From an uncultured Shinella sp. (GTDB lineage Bacteria > Pseudomonadota > Alphaproteobacteria > Rhizobiales > Rhizobiaceae), in contig NZ_CAMLFY010000058.1 in NCBI RefSeq assembly GCF_946479415.1, forward strand, positions 1 through 26,166: a DNA stretch of 26,166 nt, in the 5' to 3' direction. The notes under the pieces were generated by a model, which searched no databases, was not told the DNA's origin, and saw only the letters and a list, made by a program, of their open reading frames with translations. How positions within the stretch are numbered: the first letter of the stretch is position 1; every line of letters begins with the position of its first letter. Shown one piece after another: positions 1 through 6,846 of this stretch. The translations under genes were made by a program, and so were the position numbers.

Positions 1-352
1 CTTCGGCGATCGAGATCAGGTCGCCGGAATTGATCTTGGCATCATATTCCTGCGCGCGGCGCGACCACATGGTGCGCTTCACGCGGGCCTTGCCCTGGAC
101 AACCTTCAGCGCGCGTTCGACGAAATCGGTCTCCGACAGTTTGCGCATGCCGATCGAAACGGCTTTGGCAACCGGCACCTTGAGACGCATCTTGTCCTTT
201 TCGAAATCGATGACAAAAAGCTCAAGCTTCATGCCGGCGACTTCCTGCTCTTCGATCGCAATGATCTGGCCAACGCCGTGAGCGGGATAGACGATCGACT
301 CGCCGGTCTTGAAGCCATGGCGCGTGGAAGATTTCTTCTGCTGGGTCGTCAT
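1..352 (-). CDS. carD: CarD-family transcriptional regulator (partial, C-terminus beyond left edge)
   Basis: CarD proteins bind the RNA polymerase beta subunit and stabilise open promoter complexes, often at rRNA and housekeeping promoters. The 117 visible residues start at an ATG at 350-352, preceded by GGGAG about 11 bases upstream. They contain the CarD/TRCF RNA-polymerase-interacting domain: a short basic leader, then GESIVYPAHGVGQI near residues 17-30 and a beta-rich segment ending in KMRLKVPVAKA near 55-65. The helical DNA-binding part begins after about residue 70 and includes the basic-aromatic MWSRRAQEY stretch near 95-103. Family members in Rhizobiales are about 170-190 residues, so roughly the last third is missing. 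The gene is downstream of fdxA on the same strand, but a 371-base gap suggests its own promoter. Family assignment is confident; its physiological targets are inference. Confidence 0.9.
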   Translation of the reverse strand, partial: MTTQQKKSSTRHGFKTGESIVYPAHGVGQIIAIEEQEVAGMKLELFVIDFEKDKMRLKVPVAKAVSIGMRKLSETDFVERALKVVQGKARVKRTMWSRRAQEYDAKINSGDLISIAE

Positions 353-395
353 TCTGTTCAAATACTCCCTGTTACGCTCCCGGCGGGGGCCGGGT

Positions 396-409
396 GGGTC
401 CGAGGACCC
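396..409. repeat. Perfect GC hairpin in the predicted carD leader
   Basis: Arms GGGTCC (396-401) and GGACCC (404-409) are separated by two bases and sit inside a longer G/C-rich stretch, about 45 bases upstream of the carD start codon. In the minus-strand transcript this would form a stable stem in the 5' leader. Whether it regulates carD is unknown. Confidence 0.4.
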
Positions 410-600
410 GGGAAAGACGGGGGGCACCGTTGCGGTGTCACCACTCTGGTCCGTCCGCCATGCGCAAAAAGGTCCCCGGCGACGCGTTCACATTTGAGCA
501 ACCGGAGTTGCCTATGGGAGGTGAGCGACGTTGAGGGATCGTTTGCTTTCGTGGTGGTGTTTCGGGCACGCAAAATGCCGCGATGTGGATCAGTATTCGG

Positions 601-629
601 ACCCTACCACAAAAAAGTGCCGAAATCAA
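601..629 (-). promoter_or_regulatory. Candidate sigma-70 promoter of carD
   Basis: On the minus strand TTGATT (624-629) and TAGGGT (601-606) are separated by exactly 17 bases, a reasonable -35/-10 pair. Transcription would begin near 594 and give a leader of about 240 nucleotides before the carD ATG. This rests on motif match only. Confidence 0.35.
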
Positions 630-652
630 TAATTTGCTTCGCATGGGTCATC

Positions 653-692
653 AAGCCTGTCCCATCGCCTTTTGGCGGGATGAGGCTTTTTT
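653..692 (+). terminator. Plus-strand intrinsic terminator between two minus-strand genes
   Basis: Arms AAGCCT (653-658) and AGGCTT (683-688) enclose a bulged inner stem, including GCC/GGC around a TTTT loop at 670-673. The right arm runs into six Ts (687-692). Read on the minus strand there is no T-tract after the hairpin, so it favours termination of plus-strand transcripts although no plus-strand gene lies upstream within the window. Confidence 0.5.
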
Positions 693-723
693 CCCCAGGA
701 TCGATCGTTGCCCGCAATCGGGC

Positions 724-1062
724 TCAGTCGCCCTTGCCGGGGTTCGGCGAGAAGAACTGCTCGTACTTGTTCTCGACGCCGTCCATTTCCTTGGCCTCGG
801 GCATGGCATCCCGCTTGACCGTGATATTGGGCCAGATCGCCGCGAATTCCGTGTTGATCTTCAGCCACTTGTCGAGGCCCGGCTCGGTGTCCGGCTTGAT
901 CGCCTCGGCGGGACATTCCGGCTCACAGACACCGCAGTCGATGCATTCGTCGGGATGGATGACGAGCGTGTTCTCACCCTCGTAGAAACAGTCGACGGGG
1001 CACACTTCCACGCAGTCCGTGTACTTGCAGCGGATGCAGTTGTCGGTCACGACATATGTCAT
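724..1062 (-). CDS. fdxA: Seven-iron ferredoxin FdxA (3Fe-4S/4Fe-4S)
   Basis: A 112-residue soluble low-potential electron carrier. The cysteine spacing matches Azotobacter FdI-type ferredoxins: C9, C17 and C50 would hold a 3Fe-4S cluster, and C21, C40, C43 and C46 a 4Fe-4S cluster, with C12 extra and prolines after C21 and C50. The C-terminal half has no cysteines, as is usual for this family. The start at 1060-1062 (MTYVVTDNC) is chosen over a longer in-frame start seven codons upstream because GGAG lies eight bases before it and family members begin here. It is read in the same direction as the upstream S4 and helicase genes, after a 171-base gap. The redox partner cannot be told from the sequence. 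Confidence 0.95.
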   Translation of the reverse strand: MTYVVTDNCIRCKYTDCVEVCPVDCFYEGENTLVIHPDECIDCGVCEPECPAEAIKPDTEPGLDKWLKINTEFAAIWPNITVKRDAMPEAKEMDGVENKYEQFFSPNPGKGD

Positions 1063-1233
1063 GAGGAACTCCAGAAACGTCACGAAGCGGGCGGTGGCTC
1101 ACGGCCGCCTGGGCAGTCGACCGGAACGAAAAACCTCACCCGCGCAAGGCTATCCGGTGGTGGAGGTAAAGGCTTTGCTGGCGCTTGGCAAGCGCAATAG
1201 ATGCGCCTTTAGGCCCGCGAGAGGTATAGAATT

Positions 1234-1647
1234 CTAATCCTCGTCACCGCCGGGGCCGCCATGCAGCCGGTCGATCTCGCGGCGCTCGCGTTTCGTCGGG
1301 CGTCCGGCACCGCGTTCGCGCGTCGCCTGCGCGAAGGCATTGCGTTCCTCGCGCGGCGGCCGAGGCGGCGTCATGTCGTGATAGAGCAGGCGGGCTTCCT
1401 CATAGGGGCCGCGGCGCTCGCCCGGCAAAAGCACCTTCACCACCATGTCATAACGGTCGAGCGACAGCACGATCACATCGCCCGGCCGCACCATATGCGA
1501 GGGCTGGCGGATGGCGAGATCATTGACCCTGACATCGCCCGCTTCGACGGACTTTGCCGCAAGCGAGCGGGATTTGCGCAGGCGCGCGAAGAACAGCCAC
1601 TTGTCGATGCGCTGGCGCGCGGCGGGCTGTTCTTCGTGTCGCGTCAT
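1234..1647 (-). CDS. hslR: S4-domain RNA-binding protein, HslR (heat shock protein 15) family
   Basis: A 137-residue basic protein with an N-terminal S4 RNA-binding domain at about residues 12-75: RIDKWLFFARLRKSR opens the domain and AGDVRVN forms the usual S4 strand. In E. coli, HslR (Hsp15) binds stalled free 50S subunits carrying nascent peptidyl-tRNA and helps recycle them. The C-terminal tail (about 95-137) is charged and contains GAGRPTKRERREIDRL, typical of alphaproteobacterial members. The start codon is three bases after the helicase stop codon, so the two are almost certainly cotranscribed and translationally coupled. The family call is secure; the exact ribosome-rescue role is inferred from E. 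coli. Confidence 0.9.
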   Translation of the reverse strand: MTRHEEQPAARQRIDKWLFFARLRKSRSLAAKSVEAGDVRVNDLAIRQPSHMVRPGDVIVLSLDRYDMVVKVLLPGERRGPYEEARLLYHDMTPPRPPREERNAFAQATRERGAGRPTKRERREIDRLHGGPGGDED

Positions 1648-1650
1648 GCT

Positions 1651-4600
1651 TTACTTCTTCAGCTGCTCCTTGAGCGCTGCGAGCTTCGCGAAGGGTGAAT
1701 CCGGATCAACAGGCTTTTCCTTGCGGGGCGGCCGGGCCTCGAATTTCGCCTGCTGCGGCTTGGCCGAACGGTCGTTGCGCTCACCGCGATGATCGCCACG
1801 GTCCGGACGGTTGCCGCCCTGCGGCTTTCCGTCGCGGCCACCCTTGCCCTGATCCGGACGGCCACCACGGCCGCCTTCACGGCGCTCGCCCCGTTCACCG
1901 GCCTGCTGGCCACGGTTGCGGTCGCCGCCGCGGCGTTCGCCCCGGTCCTGACGCTCGCCCTGACGATCACCCTGGCGTTCGCCGCCCTGGTGACGCTCGC
2001 CGCCATGACGATGACCGCCCTGGCGCTGGTTGTCGTGACGCGAACCCGGACGCCAGAGAAGCACGGGCTTGGCTTCGACCGCTTCGCCCTCCGCGGCGGC
2101 TTCCACCGCTGCCGGGGCTTCCACGGTTTCAGCAGCGGGCGCTTCGGCGGTTGCGGCCGGGGCTTCGCTTTCGTCCGATGCATCGGCATCGTGTTCGTCG
2201 GCGGTTTCCGTTACCGCTTCCGCCGGGGTTTCAGCGGCCGCTGCGGCCGGAACCTGCGCGGCGAGGAAGGCGGCTGCCTCCTCGGGCTTCACGCTGTCGG
2301 CGCGGTAGCCGAGACCCTTGAGGATTTCTTCCATGTCGTCGGGCGTCGCGCCGAGGATGGAGAGCATGGCGGTCGTCGCGGTAAAGCGGCGGCCGTCATA
2401 GGCGCCGTCCGGACGCGTCGTGCCGGGCTTCCACTGGAGAAGCGGACGGATGAGGTCCGCCAGACGCTCGAGGATATCGATGCGCACGGCGCGCTTGCCG
2501 AGGAAACGGAAGCCGGCGAGCTTGTAGAAGGCGCGCTCGAAGCTCGGATCCGTGACGACGGAGGTGCGGCCGGCGGCGAGCACCGGGATCAGGTCGCCAT
2601 AGCCCGGCTTGTCGAGGCCGTCGTTCTTCAGCGCCCAGAGCAGCGTGATGAGTTCGGCCGGTGCCGGCTTCAGGAGTGCCGGCATGAAGATGTGGTAGGC
2701 GCCGAAGCGGATGCCGTGCTTGCGCATGGAGGCGCGGGCGTCCTGGTCGAGCGTCTTGACGTCATCGGCGACATCGCGGCGGAACAGTACGCCGAGGTTC
2801 TCGACGAGCTGGAAGGCAAGGCCCTTGGCCAGACCCTGCAGATCTTCGGCGCGCGAGAGATCGTCGAGCGGCTTCAAAACCGTCGCGATGTGGTGGTTCA
2901 CGAAACGCTCGATGCGGGCGGCGACGTGGTCGCGCGCATTGCCCGTCAGCTGCTCGTCGGAAAGCAGGATGACGCGCGGACGCATGATATGATCGGAAGC
3001 GGCGAGACGGGCGACGGGATCGCCGAGCCAGCGCACGGTGCCGTCGGAGCCCAGCGCGAGATCGGCATTGCCGGCGGCATGCAGGCGCGCAGCGCGGGCT
3101 TCGAACTCCAGCGCGAGCGCCTTCTGCGCGGCAGCCTGTACGGCCTTCGCGTCGGGACCTTCCGTTCCGGAGACGAGCGTGAACCGGAAACCGGCCAACT
3201 GCCCGACATGATGTCCTTCCACGAAGACATCGCCATTCACACTGATTTCAGCTTCCAACATTGCATTCTCTCTCAGGCGCTTCATGAGCACAGATGTCCT
3301 GCGATCAACAAAGCGTTTCGTCAACCGTTCATGTAACGCATCGGACAATCGGTCTTCGATTTCCCGCGTCTTTTCCTGCCAGTGTGTCGGATCGGCAAGC
3401 CAACCGGGCCGATTCGACACATAGGTCCAGGTCCTTATCTGCGCGATTCGCGCCGAAAGCGTGTCGATTTCGCCATCGGTTCGATCCGCGCGGCGGACCT
3501 GATCTCCCATAAAATCCTCGTTAACCGTGCCACGCTTTACGAGATCCGCATAGAGCGTCGAAATCAGGTCGGCGTGCTGGGCGGGCGTGATGCGGCGGTA
3601 GTCGGGAAGCGCGCAGGCTTCCCAGAGTTTTTGCACGCGCTCCGGCGTCGTCGCAAGGTCGCGGACGTCGGGATAACGCGAAAGATGGTCCAGCGCCTGC
3701 TGGTCGACGGCCGGCAGCGCCCGCGTCAGACCGGCGATCGGCGGGGCGGCCTCGAGCGACAGGCGCAGCGATTGCAGCGAGGAATAGTCGAATCGGGTCG
3801 TGCGCCACTGCAGCACCTTCACCGGATCGAACTGATGGGTCTCGATGCGTTTGACCAGCTCGTCGTCGAAGGGATCGACGCGGCCCGTCACGCCGAAGGT
3901 GCCGTCGCGCAGGTGGCGGCCGGCGCGGCCGGCGATCTGGGCAAGTTCGGCCGGGTTGAGGTTGCGGAACTGGTAGCCGTCGAATTTGCGGTCCTGCGCG
4001 AAGGCGACATGGTCGACGTCGAGGTTGAGACCCATGCCGATCGCATCGGTGGCGACGAGATATTCGACGTCGCCTTCCTGGTAGAGCGCGACCTGCGCGT
4101 TGCGGGTGCGTGGGCTGAGCGCGCCCAGCACGACGGCCGCCCCGCCCCTCTGGCGGCGGATCAGCTCGGCGATCGCATAGACCTCGTCGGCGGAAAACGC
4201 GACGATGGCGGTGCGTTGCGGCAGGCGGGTGATCTTTTTCGAGCCGGCATAGAACAGCTGCGAGAGGCGCGGGCGCTCGATGACGTGGATGCCGGGCAGC
4301 ATCTGTTCGAGGATCGGCTTCATGGTGCCGGCACCGAGCAGCAGCGTCTCGTCGCGGCCCCTCAAATGCAGCACCCGGTCGGTGAAGATATGGCCGCGCT
4401 CGAGATCGCCGGCGAGTTGCACCTCGTCGATGGCGACGAAGGAGGCGCGCGTCTCGCGCGGCATGGCCTCCACCGTGCAGACCGAGAAGCGCGCCATATG
4501 CGGCGTGATCTTCTCCTCGCCGGTAATGAGCGCCACATTGTGCTGCCCGACCTTATCGACAAGCCGCGTGTAGACTTCGCGCGCGAGGAGGCGCAGAGGC

Positions 4601-4746
4601 AGGCCGATAATGCCCGTCTCATGTGCCACCATGCGCTCGATTGCGTAGTGGGTCTTGCCCGTATTGGTCGGGCCGAGCACCGCGGTGACCCCGCGGCCGC
4701 TCAAGATCATGGGTGCTTGCGACAAGTCACGCCCCGGCTGTTTCAA
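1651..4746 (-). CDS. SUV3-like superfamily 2 RNA helicase with RG-rich tail
   Basis: A 1031-residue helicase related to mitochondrial SUV3 (SUPV3L1), which unwinds RNA for degradation. Visible motifs: Walker A GPTNTGKT (25-32), motif II DEVQ (107-110), motif V VATDAIGMGLN (231-241) and motif VI QIAGRAGRH (270-278). A helical SUV3-type region follows to about residue 820. Then come an Ala/Glu-rich acidic linker (about 822-898), an Arg/Gly/Gln-rich basic tail (about 899-1005), and a short C-terminal segment SPFAKLAALKEQLKK. The first in-frame start is TTG at 4744-4746, because a TAA lies two codons upstream. ATG at 4708-4710 is the alternative but has no visible ribosome-binding site. The S4-domain gene follows after three bases. 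Substrates and partners are not shown by sequence; the tail is probably an RNA-binding extension. Confidence 0.9.
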   Translation of the reverse strand: MKQPGRDLSQAPMILSGRGVTAVLGPTNTGKTHYAIERMVAHETGIIGLPLRLLAREVYTRLVDKVGQHNVALITGEEKITPHMARFSVCTVEAMPRETRASFVAIDEVQLAGDLERGHIFTDRVLHLRGRDETLLLGAGTMKPILEQMLPGIHVIERPRLSQLFYAGSKKITRLPQRTAIVAFSADEVYAIAELIRRQRGGAAVVLGALSPRTRNAQVALYQEGDVEYLVATDAIGMGLNLDVDHVAFAQDRKFDGYQFRNLNPAELAQIAGRAGRHLRDGTFGVTGRVDPFDDELVKRIETHQFDPVKVLQWRTTRFDYSSLQSLRLSLEAAPPIAGLTRALPAVDQQALDHLSRYPDVRDLATTPERVQKLWEACALPDYRRITPAQHADLISTLYADLVKRGTVNEDFMGDQVRRADRTDGEIDTLSARIAQIRTWTYVSNRPGWLADPTHWQEKTREIEDRLSDALHERLTKRFVDRRTSVLMKRLRENAMLEAEISVNGDVFVEGHHVGQLAGFRFTLVSGTEGPDAKAVQAAAQKALALEFEARAARLHAAGNADLALGSDGTVRWLGDPVARLAASDHIMRPRVILLSDEQLTGNARDHVAARIERFVNHHIATVLKPLDDLSRAEDLQGLAKGLAFQLVENLGVLFRRDVADDVKTLDQDARASMRKHGIRFGAYHIFMPALLKPAPAELITLLWALKNDGLDKPGYGDLIPVLAAGRTSVVTDPSFERAFYKLAGFRFLGKRAVRIDILERLADLIRPLLQWKPGTTRPDGAYDGRRFTATTAMLSILGATPDDMEEILKGLGYRADSVKPEEAAAFLAAQVPAAAAAETPAEAVTETADEHDADASDESEAPAATAEAPAAETVEAPAAVEAAAEGEAVEAKPVLLWRPGSRHDNQRQGGHRHGGERHQGGERQGDRQGERQDRGERRGGDRNRGQQAGERGERREGGRGGRPDQGKGGRDGKPQGGNRPDRGDHRGERNDRSAKPQQAKFEARPPRKEKPVDPDSPFAKLAALKEQLKK

Positions 4747-4851
4747 CGCTTACCGAACACGTCCGGCAGGCAACAGATGCCCATCGAGGCGGGGAATGGC
4801 AAGGGGGGAGGTGAAAGTCGATGCTTTTCCCGGCCCCTTGTCGGTGCCGCC

Positions 4852-5340
4852 CTATTGCAAAACCACGGTGGCCTCGACTTCGAAAAGCATCGGGTCGATG
4901 GCGAGTTTGGGCACGGGAATGAGCGTCTGCGCCGGCAGCCTGTCGCCGAACATCTGCGTGACATTGCGGGTCAGCACGTCAAGCTTGGACATGTCGTGAT
5001 CGACCACGAAGACCGTGAGTTTTGCCACCTGATCGGGTTTTGCGCCGAGCGCATCGAGGGCCGCGCCCAGATTGGCATAGGCCTGCTTCACCTGGACGGC
5101 GAAGTCCGGCGACAGCCCGCCCGTCGCATCCTGGCCGCCCTGCCCGGAAATATAGGCCACCCGCGCGCCGGCAGGCACGATGACAGCGGTGCTGTAGCCG
5201 TTCGGCGTGGGATCGTAGAGGGTTTTCGGATTGACGATGGTCAGCTCGGGACCGGGCTCTCCGGCTTTCGCCGGAACGGATGGGTTTGCGGTCATGACGA
5301 TCAGTCCTCCTAGAAGCAGATATTTGGAAGTGTGGTGCAT
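4852..5340 (-). CDS. Exported RidA/YjgF-fold protein lacking the catalytic arginine
   Basis: A 162-residue Rid-fold protein. Classical RidA hydrolyses reactive enamines and imines using an arginine in a PARS-type motif; here the matching segment is PAQT (136-139), with Gln138 where the arginine would be, so imine deaminase activity is doubtful. The Rid domain spans about residues 33-161 and includes SGQGGQD (65-71). Residues 1-26 form a signal peptide (hydrophobic 7-18, cleavage after AKA), suggesting a periplasmic location, unusual for Rid proteins. ATG at 5338-5340 is chosen because GGAG lies about six bases upstream; longer in-frame starts would run into the operator region. The gene is divergent from a TetR-family regulator. 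Substrate unknown. Confidence 0.85.
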   Translation of the reverse strand: MHHTSKYLLLGGLIVMTANPSVPAKAGEPGPELTIVNPKTLYDPTPNGYSTAVIVPAGARVAYISGQGGQDATGGLSPDFAVQVKQAYANLGAALDALGAKPDQVAKLTVFVVDHDMSKLDVLTRNVTQMFGDRLPAQTLIPVPKLAIDPMLFEVEATVVLQ

Positions 5341-5400
5341 GGTTTTCTCCGGGTTCATCGGCCGGCGGTTGAATGTCGGATCGGGACTCGTATGATTGTC

Positions 5401-5415
5401 TCGTACAGCGTACGA
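5401..5415. promoter_or_regulatory. Palindromic operator 1 (TetR-type)
   Basis: TCGTACAGCGTACGA is a perfect inverted repeat with arms TCGTAC and GTACGA around a three-base centre. Its centre is 26 bases from that of operator 2, which shares the CGTACA...GTACG core. TetR-family dimers commonly bind such sites next to their own gene. Confidence 0.6.
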
Positions 5416-5427
5416 TTTTGATGACAC

Positions 5428-5440
5428 CGTACACTGTACG
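5428..5440. promoter_or_regulatory. Palindromic operator 2 (TetR-type)
   Basis: CGTACACTGTACG is a perfect inverted repeat with arms CGTAC and GTACG around ACT. It repeats the core of operator 1 and overlaps the likely promoter spacer of the RidA-like gene on the minus strand. Confidence 0.6.
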
Positions 5441-5447
5441 AGTCAAC

Positions 5448-5460
5448 TGTCGAATCGACA
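5448..5460. repeat. Third inverted repeat in the divergent region
   Basis: TGTCGAATCGACA has perfect arms TGTCGA and TCGACA around a single A. Its sequence differs from operators 1 and 2, so if it binds anything it may be a different protein; it may also be chance. Confidence 0.3.
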
Positions 5461-5508
5461 TTCATGCCATTGCGGCTTACATCCACGGGCAGGTCAGCAG
5501 GAAAACCG

Positions 5509-6177
5509 ATGGCAGAAAAATCGAGCAAACGGCCCCGGCGAATACAGACGCCGCCCTCAGGCGCTGAACAGGGCCTGTCGCTGGAGCGCATCGTGGCAAC
5601 CGCGGTGGCGATGCTGGATGCCGAAGGCCTCGATGGCCTGAAGATGCGCCAATTGGCCGACCGGCTCGGCGCGGGCGCGATGAGCCTCTACTGGCATGTC
5701 TCGAACAAGGAGGAGGTCCTCGATCTGGCGCTCGATTCGGTCCTCGCCTATCACGCGCCGCCGCCGTGCACCGATCGCCAGGACTGGCGGGAAGACATCG
5801 TGCACATGGTCGAGGACTGGCGCGCCAGCATGCTGCGCCATCCCTGGTCGGCATCACTCTTGCCGCGCCGGGCGCTCGGCCCGAACATCCTCGTTCGACT
5901 GGAACAACTGGGCCAAAACCTGTCGAAAGCCGGCGTTGCGGATGCGGACTTGAATGCGGCGATCTGGTCGCTTTGGAACTACGCGCTCGGCGCGACCGTC
6001 ACCCGCGCAAGCTTCGACCGCTCGGCCGACGACAGGACGGCGGCGCAGCAACGCCTGGCAGATCCGGGCGAGCGCTATCCGACAATCGAACGCTCCCGCC
6101 TGCTTCTGGACGACGACTGGGACGGCACGTTCCGAAAAGGCCTCGACTTCCTGCTGGATGGTCTCGCGCCGCGATGA
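5509..6177 (+). CDS. TetR/AcrR-family transcriptional regulator
   Basis: A 222-residue one-component repressor. The N-terminal helix-turn-helix domain covers about residues 23-70, with the typical AEGLDGLKMRQLADRLG and the aromatic SLYWHVSNKEEVLDLAL recognition-helix region. The rest is an all-helical ligand-binding and dimerisation domain resembling the TetR_C (tetracycline repressor-like) class. ATG at 5509 is preferred because AGGA lies about ten bases upstream; an upstream in-frame ATG at 5464 has no ribosome-binding site and would overlap the control region. It is divergent from the exported RidA-like gene, with paired palindromes between, so it most likely represses that gene and itself. 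The inducer is unknown. It converges on thpR with a six-base gap. Confidence 0.9.
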   Translation: MAEKSSKRPRRIQTPPSGAEQGLSLERIVATAVAMLDAEGLDGLKMRQLADRLGAGAMSLYWHVSNKEEVLDLALDSVLAYHAPPPCTDRQDWREDIVHMVEDWRASMLRHPWSASLLPRRALGPNILVRLEQLGQNLSKAGVADADLNAAIWSLWNYALGATVTRASFDRSADDRTAAQQRLADPGERYPTIERSRLLLDDDWDGTFRKGLDFLLDGLAPR

Positions 6178-6183
6178 ACCCCG

Positions 6184-6765
6184 TCAGACCGGATGATCGT
6201 GCAGATCCGCACCATCCCAGCTCGTGCCCGATTCGTAGAGCGGAAAAACTTCCTCGGTAATGTAAGGCCCGCCGCCGACCGATTCCTTCGAGGACATCAG
6301 CACGAAGCGGTTTACCGTGAAGGGGCTGGTGCAGAAATTGCCGCGGCCGGTGAGGTAGTGGGCGACATCCTCGGGGCGGACGTTGCGCAGGCGGGCCAAC
6401 GTCACGTGCGGCGTGAACTTGCGCGGATCGGCCGGCAGGCCGAGGCGCTGACAGATGCGCTCGATTTCCGCCTGGAGAGCGTACATTTCCGGCGCCTGGG
6501 TGACACCGGCATAAATGGCATGCGGCTTCTTGGAGCCGAAGGAGCCCATGCTCTGGAGAGAGAGCTGGAATTCGGGACGTTCGATGCGGTCGAGCTTGTC
6601 GACCACCTCGTCGGCGGTGCGGCCGTCGATATCGCCGATGAAACGGAGCGTGATGTGAAAATTCTCGACGTCGATCCAGCGGGCTCCGGGAAGACCGCCT
6701 CTCAACAAGGAGAGGCTCATCGCCGCATTACGCGGCACTTCGAGGGCAACGAAAAGTCTCGGCAT
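6184..6765 (-). CDS. thpR: RNA 2',3'-cyclic phosphodiesterase (2'-5' RNA ligase family)
   Basis: A 193-residue 2H phosphoesterase. The two catalytic HxTx motifs are clear: H37-I-T39 and H120-V-T122, at the usual spacing. ThpR/LigT enzymes hydrolyse RNA 2',3'-cyclic phosphate ends and can reversibly make 2'-5' linkages in tRNA halves in vitro. The N-terminus MPRLFVALEVP is typical. The ATG at 6763-6765 has GGGAG about ten bases upstream. It lies downstream of tesA on the same strand with an 81-base gap, and converges on the TetR-family gene. The in vivo substrate of this family is not settled. Confidence 0.93.
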   Translation of the reverse strand: MPRLFVALEVPRNAAMSLSLLRGGLPGARWIDVENFHITLRFIGDIDGRTADEVVDKLDRIERPEFQLSLQSMGSFGSKKPHAIYAGVTQAPEMYALQAEIERICQRLGLPADPRKFTPHVTLARLRNVRPEDVAHYLTGRGNFCTSPFTVNRFVLMSSKESVGGGPYITEEVFPLYESGTSWDGADLHDHPV

Positions 6766-6806
6766 GGCGACTTCTCCCGACTGGAATTACCGTCAGCGAA
6801 TCACGC

Positions 6807-6827
6807 GGGGGCTTTTTAAGCAACCCC
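6807..6827. terminator. Hairpin between tesA and thpR
   Basis: GGGGGCTT (6807-6814) pairs with AAGC (6818-6821) and, after a two-base bulge, CCCC (6824-6827). It lies 20 bases after the tesA stop codon, but there is no T-tract on the minus strand, so it is a weak terminator or a processing hairpin. Confidence 0.3.
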
Positions 6828-6846
6828 TATTTCGCACCCGCGAAAA

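Larger units (their letters stand above)
353..723. other. 371-base intergenic region between fdxA and carD
   Basis: No convincing protein-coding gene is seen here. On the minus strand it holds a candidate carD promoter (601-629) and a GC-rich leader with a perfect GGGTCC/GGACCC hairpin at 396-409. On the plus strand a bulged hairpin at 653-688 is followed by six Ts, a terminator pointing away from both flanking genes. A small GCCCG/CGGGC hairpin at 710-723 lies directly after the fdxA stop codon. Confidence 0.6.
5341..5508. promoter_or_regulatory. Divergent control region of the RidA-like and tetR-family genes
   Basis: This 168-base region separates the two divergent start codons and holds two matching palindromes (5401-5415 and 5428-5440) plus a third unrelated inverted repeat (5448-5460). 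On the minus strand a TTGACT (5441-5446) directly abuts the second palindrome and could be the -35 of the RidA-like gene, with the second palindrome in the spacer. The -10 is weak. The layout suits repression by the adjacent TetR-type protein. Confidence 0.55.

Noticed and set aside
1789..3336. Long plus-strand open frame (515 codons) antisense to the helicase, and another at 3382-5313
   Set aside because: Both lie opposite a helicase with intact motifs, have biased low-complexity composition and no ribosome-binding site; they are typical antisense shadows in high-GC DNA.
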